The notes beneath the pieces were generated by a model. That model was given only the letters and a program-made list of their open reading frames with translations, had not been told where the DNA came from and ran no database searches. A DNA stretch of 64,000 nt from Capitulum mitella (taxonomy: Eukaryota > Arthropoda > Thecostraca > Pollicipedomorpha > Pollicipedidae): assembly GCA_030062745.1 (NCBI GenBank), contig CP099843.1:21302583-21366582 (forward strand). Reading direction: 5' to 3'. Position numbers and translations under genes: made by a program. Shown piece after piece: positions 60,581 through 64,000 of the stretch (position 1 is its first letter; each line of letters begins with the position of its first letter).

Positions 60581-62914
60581 TCCGGGGCACTCTGCCGCGT
60601 ATCTCAATGGTATAATACTCACACGGTCTTACAGATAAAACTATTCCGTAACTCCAACAAAATTTTGTAGCATTTTCTTTTCATTCAAAGTTGTCAAAAA
60701 CCACTGCTGTATTGATGCATTGGCAAGCAGCAATAACGTCGGTCGAAAACAGTGTGTAAACAGGACTCTTGTTTCTTCCGAAATTAGTATACAAAGTAGT
60801 GTCAGAAACTTATCTCCTCTCTACCGCATCCAACTATGTCGTAGACGTTCAGGAAAGGGATCGAACAGTAAAGGAAGAAGATGGATGTTTTTGGCAATCC
60901 CACATTGTATCAAGAACATAAAACATTGGAGATCATGGGAGGATGTCCTTTACTCCAGACGAGTCCGTTGCCCCACTGTACTCTACTACTTCATACGTCC
61001 ATTCCAAACCGCAAATCGTCATCAGTACAGAAGCCTGCAAATCGCATTCTCTGCTCAAAACATTTCGGGGTTTATGAGGAAAATGATTTACGCCATACGA
61101 TAATTTTATCGCTCTGTTTACCGAATCTCGGTATGGCAATCTTTTTGATCGCTCGTCGGGCGACAGTAAATTTTTCTAAGTGTCGTTGGGGTTAACTCGG
61201 GCACCGCTTGTTGAGGAGGTGGGTGGCTGGCCTGTCGGGACGGGCCACAGCCGCCAGCCGGCGGCTGCAGCCGGCTCAGTGGCGCCCAAGGACGCGGAGA
61301 TACATTGCGCGGCCCTAAATCTCAGCCGTCCAATATTTCTGGATTCCCAGTTCGACAATGGGAGCTCTCCTTTTCATGAAGTTGCGAAAACGGTCTCGTT
61401 CAGCGTCCGTGAAACTGATGGAGAGCAAATAAAGGACGCAGAGGAAACGGCCCAAGATCAATAAATTCGGCAAAGCAATCACTGACAGGGGTTCCGAAAG
61501 ATTATCGCCAAAGATCGGAAGGCATGAGTGCTGCTCTTGCGCCAGCGCGAAGTCAAATAAGGTAACACTACCTTCTGCTAACCTCTCACAGTACTTTACA
61601 GTAGCTACGATAAAGTGGCTCAGTATTTACTTTTCTTTATCCTAAAGAGGAGTTGGTGCATTATACAGCGAATTACATACGTACCACGTACAAATATCAG
61701 ATGGACAAAAGCAGGCTGTTGGGTTCATACATATACATTTCGCCCACAGCAAACAAGCCACCATCGCCATTATTTAGTTAAACGTGGAAGGCCTGAACGC
61801 TTTTTGAATTGTTGCCCTCATCAGGAGTGTCCTACCAGCTCAATTAAATCTTATGTAGTAGTGTTAATAACATTCCTGACCGCCGACGAGTCCGAAAATT
61901 ATCAACATCATGGCTGAACGTTCCATATTCAGCCTCACTCCAGCCCAATCAAACTCGCTGGCGGACCCAGGGTGGGGCTGGGAGGGGAGAGGGAGGGGGA
62001 GCATTGGACTATGACCCTCTTTTGTTGGAAAAGGGGCCAACGTGGCCCCTTTTTTCTTTTGTGTGAAAGTTTTTTGTATTCCCGACGCTTAAAAAATCGT
62101 CTTAATTTTCCAAAGTGGCAAAAACAAAGAGGCCGGGATCCGAAGAGAAATCAACATTTCGGGGTATGTTAGGTTACACGGACGGAGATTTTCTCGCTCT
62201 CCCCCCCCCCCGCTGACATATAGTCTGGATTCGCCCTTGATCACACGTAATGATTCCTCTGAGTGAAAACGTACAAAGCAGACAGCCCATCATGACTTTA
62301 TGACTTCATTATGACACAGTTTGAAAAAGGGAAAATATAATGATTAATCAGTCACATCTAATCCGTCAATCAACACTGGCTCGTCTCATGACGTCTCACC
62401 GCCAGATAATAAGTCTCCTGCCAAATAACCTATTCCATGTTTTGCAGAAGCTACGAATATACCCTGTTACGAAAATCTGTTTGACGTATCTGCTCCAGAA
62501 GTTCAAGTCAGCCGAAAACGCGATTAACTCTGTAGCCTCAAGAAATTCAAAATCCCTTTCGAATGGAACGTAGTTTCGCCCCTCAGGACATTGCGAGCAG
62601 ATGTATTGGAACGATGTTGCGACTGCGTCCGCAGCGTTGATGCCACCTGAGTGTCCACTGAAGCGTCTGAAACAAGATCGTTAACGGGACCGACATGCCT
62701 GGGCTACTCAGCAGCGACCAGCGCGGCTGCAGATGCGTAAGGCAAGAATAAACAACCTGGCGTACATTGACAAGCTGCCACTCAAGGCTTCAGACACGGC
62801 CGGAACGATGTGTAGCTCAGCGTCTCCTGCAGAAGAAACATAACATTCGAGCTCAGCGCATGACTACGAGACCGACGAAAGAAACGACAGCGCCTCTCCG
62901 CGACGAGCGTTCAC

Positions 62915-63038
62915 CTGGTCTGTATGACGTAGTGCCGGAGGGGACTGTTGTTCTTACGCAGACTGGGTGCCCAGCTGAGCTCGATGGTGCGCGAGGTGTG
63001 CTTGATCACCATGGGTCGGCCGGGCGGGCTGGGTACTC
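62915..63038 (-). CDS. Ptp99A: Ptp99A-like receptor phosphatase, exon a (first half of FN3 domain 1)
   Basis: This internal exon encodes about 41 residues: the start of a fibronectin type III domain with VPSPPGRPMVIKHTSRTIEL, the core tryptophan in LSWAPS, and a strand ending HYVIQT. The acceptor reads ttttccag before GAGTACCC and the donor reads ACCAG before gtgaac. The exon enters in phase 1 and leaves in phase 2, so its last two bases (AG) complete an arginine codon with the first base of the exon at 27171-27355. From memory, the wording resembles the first FN3 domain of insect Ptp99A, a neuronal receptor tyrosine phosphatase. No initiator methionine or signal peptide belongs to this exon, so the 5' end of the gene lies further right, outside the window. 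FN3 identity is secure. The Ptp99A assignment is by recognition, not a search. Confidence 0.8.
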
Positions 63039-64000
63039 CTGGAAAACGCACCCGGCTCAGTTGTCAGCCTAACAAAAAGCTCAGTACCATAGCCCAATTC
63101 ATAGGACAAACGATGGCCCTGGTCTTCACCAGCTGCTGAGTTTCCATCTGCACGGCAGGACACAGATCATTCAGCATCGCACGAAAAAGTGACATCCCGG
63201 TATACGTCTTGTCATGGCTATGATCTTATGGATCTAAAATAGTCTAGCCGGTGGCACTGCTACCGAATCTGTCTACTATTTGAATAAAGTGTGTTCCTTT
63301 GTCTGTCGTCAAAACTTTGCCATCGCGCAGGTCCCCGCCCGAACGTGGTGATGGATCGGCCCGAGCGGCGGACCGGTCAAAATGTCTCCCGTGCGAGCAA
63401 TGCTGTGTCCTATTTCGTCGCGTTGCGGCCCGCGGTCGGTGCTCGCGATGCGCGGGAAGGCCTGTGCGTCCTCTTGGACCCATTCCGAGTTGAATACTTC
63501 ACGGAATGGCCGCCTAGGGCCAGGCAAACAAACAGAGATGTTGCTGCATAGAAGTTCTCTGCAATCCGCTGGCCTGGCCTGTTCATTTGGTGCCTTGAGA
63601 TGAGAAGCAAGTATACCAACGTCAGTTTATGATGAGACCCGCAAATACCCGCAGGCCTCTAGGTATGCGGTTTCCGACTTTGAAAAGTGAATCTCATTTG
63701 ACCTGTCCTTGACCAGTCACATTGTTGCCCTGAGGGTTCATGAAGTGCTTAGTCCAAAATCGGTCCAACGCAGACTCACGAGTGTGAGATGGGCATGGAC
63801 GTGGTGCGCGTGTCACGTGACAAGCGCTGCACGTTCCGCACGTCCTTGCGAAAGAAGCTGACATTGCATGTGTGAGCGTCAATTTGCCGTGTCGCGGTCT
63901 GTTACGACTAGCGATCTGCGCCGTCCGTTATTGCGAGACCATATCCCGGTGCTGATGGAAAGCCTCCTGAACGCGCCTCTGGCGGCGCGGCGCCTGGCCT
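63039..64000 (-). other. Intron upstream of exon a, continuing off the right edge
   Basis: No signal-peptide exon or further FN3 exon was recognised. A GC-rich patch at about 63320-63600 carries overlapping open frames on both strands with no domain that I recognise. Confidence 0.45.

Larger units (their letters stand above)
27356..62914 (-). other. 35.6-kb intron between exons a and b
   Basis: Recognised contents: the minisatellite, short MITE-like repeats (29841-30314 and 60312-60580), family 6 (32556-33260), and three family-1 elements. It also holds a Penelope-like relic (43096-44650), a GC-rich duplicated block (41740-42570), and a dense cluster of families 4, 3 and 2 (48593-56233). I recognise nothing in about 28100-29400, 30320-32550, 33261-36330, 37534-38340, 39560-41700, 46829-48590, 56234-60310 and 60581-62914, apart from microsatellites, small inverted repeats and small GC-rich patches near 57590-57890 and 61190-61330. 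Confidence 0.6.

Noticed and set aside
63291..63620. GC-rich open frames on both strands near the right edge
   Set aside because: No family recognised, frames overlap on both strands, and none splices in phase to exon a. Composition explains them.

Overview
The window looks like a piece of an arthropod-like animal genome, possibly a crustacean. That placement rests on protein resemblance, intron architecture and transposon content read by eye, and it is a weak call. There are no long bacterial-type genes. Coding sequence occurs as short, GC-rich exons (about 100-200 bp) with GT-AG borders, set in AT-richer DNA full of transposon relics, microsatellites and minisatellites.

One gene dominates. 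Eight minus-strand exons (62915-63038, 27171-27355, 24471-24664, 10836-10950, 8659-8850, 8119-8302, 6108-6204, 2899-3015) join with matching splice phases at all seven junctions. They encode about 402 residues forming four consecutive fibronectin type III domains. Domain order and wording resemble the ectodomain of the insect receptor tyrosine phosphatase Ptp99A. The signal peptide and first exons must lie beyond the right edge. The transmembrane helix and phosphatase domains must lie beyond the left edge. The first visible intron is 35.6 kb, and the rest range from 356 bp to 13.5 kb.

The introns are colonised by several unrelated-looking families of non-autonomous DNA elements of about 0.7-1.8 kb. 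They share a TTAA target site and CCC...GGG-type inverted ends (piggyBac-like, or another TTAA-using superfamily). By my count about 17 copies cover roughly 30 % of the window. One family-3 element sits inside a family-2 element exactly at a TTAA that is visible empty in another family-2 copy. Many of these elements are loaded with AGGTCA/TGACCT, the nuclear-receptor half-site. Family 1 carries a 33-bp array of four perfect half-sites (spacings 4, 4 and 1), intact in three of seven copies.

Other content includes a decayed Penelope-like retroelement with GIY-YIG endonuclease remnants (43096-44650), and an inverted repeat with hammerhead-like motifs (45300-45500). Two minisatellites are built from the 3' splice site of the adjacent exon (27341-27890 and 8281-8580). 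A GC-rich duplicated block of uncertain coding status lies at 41740-42570. No rRNA, tRNA or CRISPR array was recognised.
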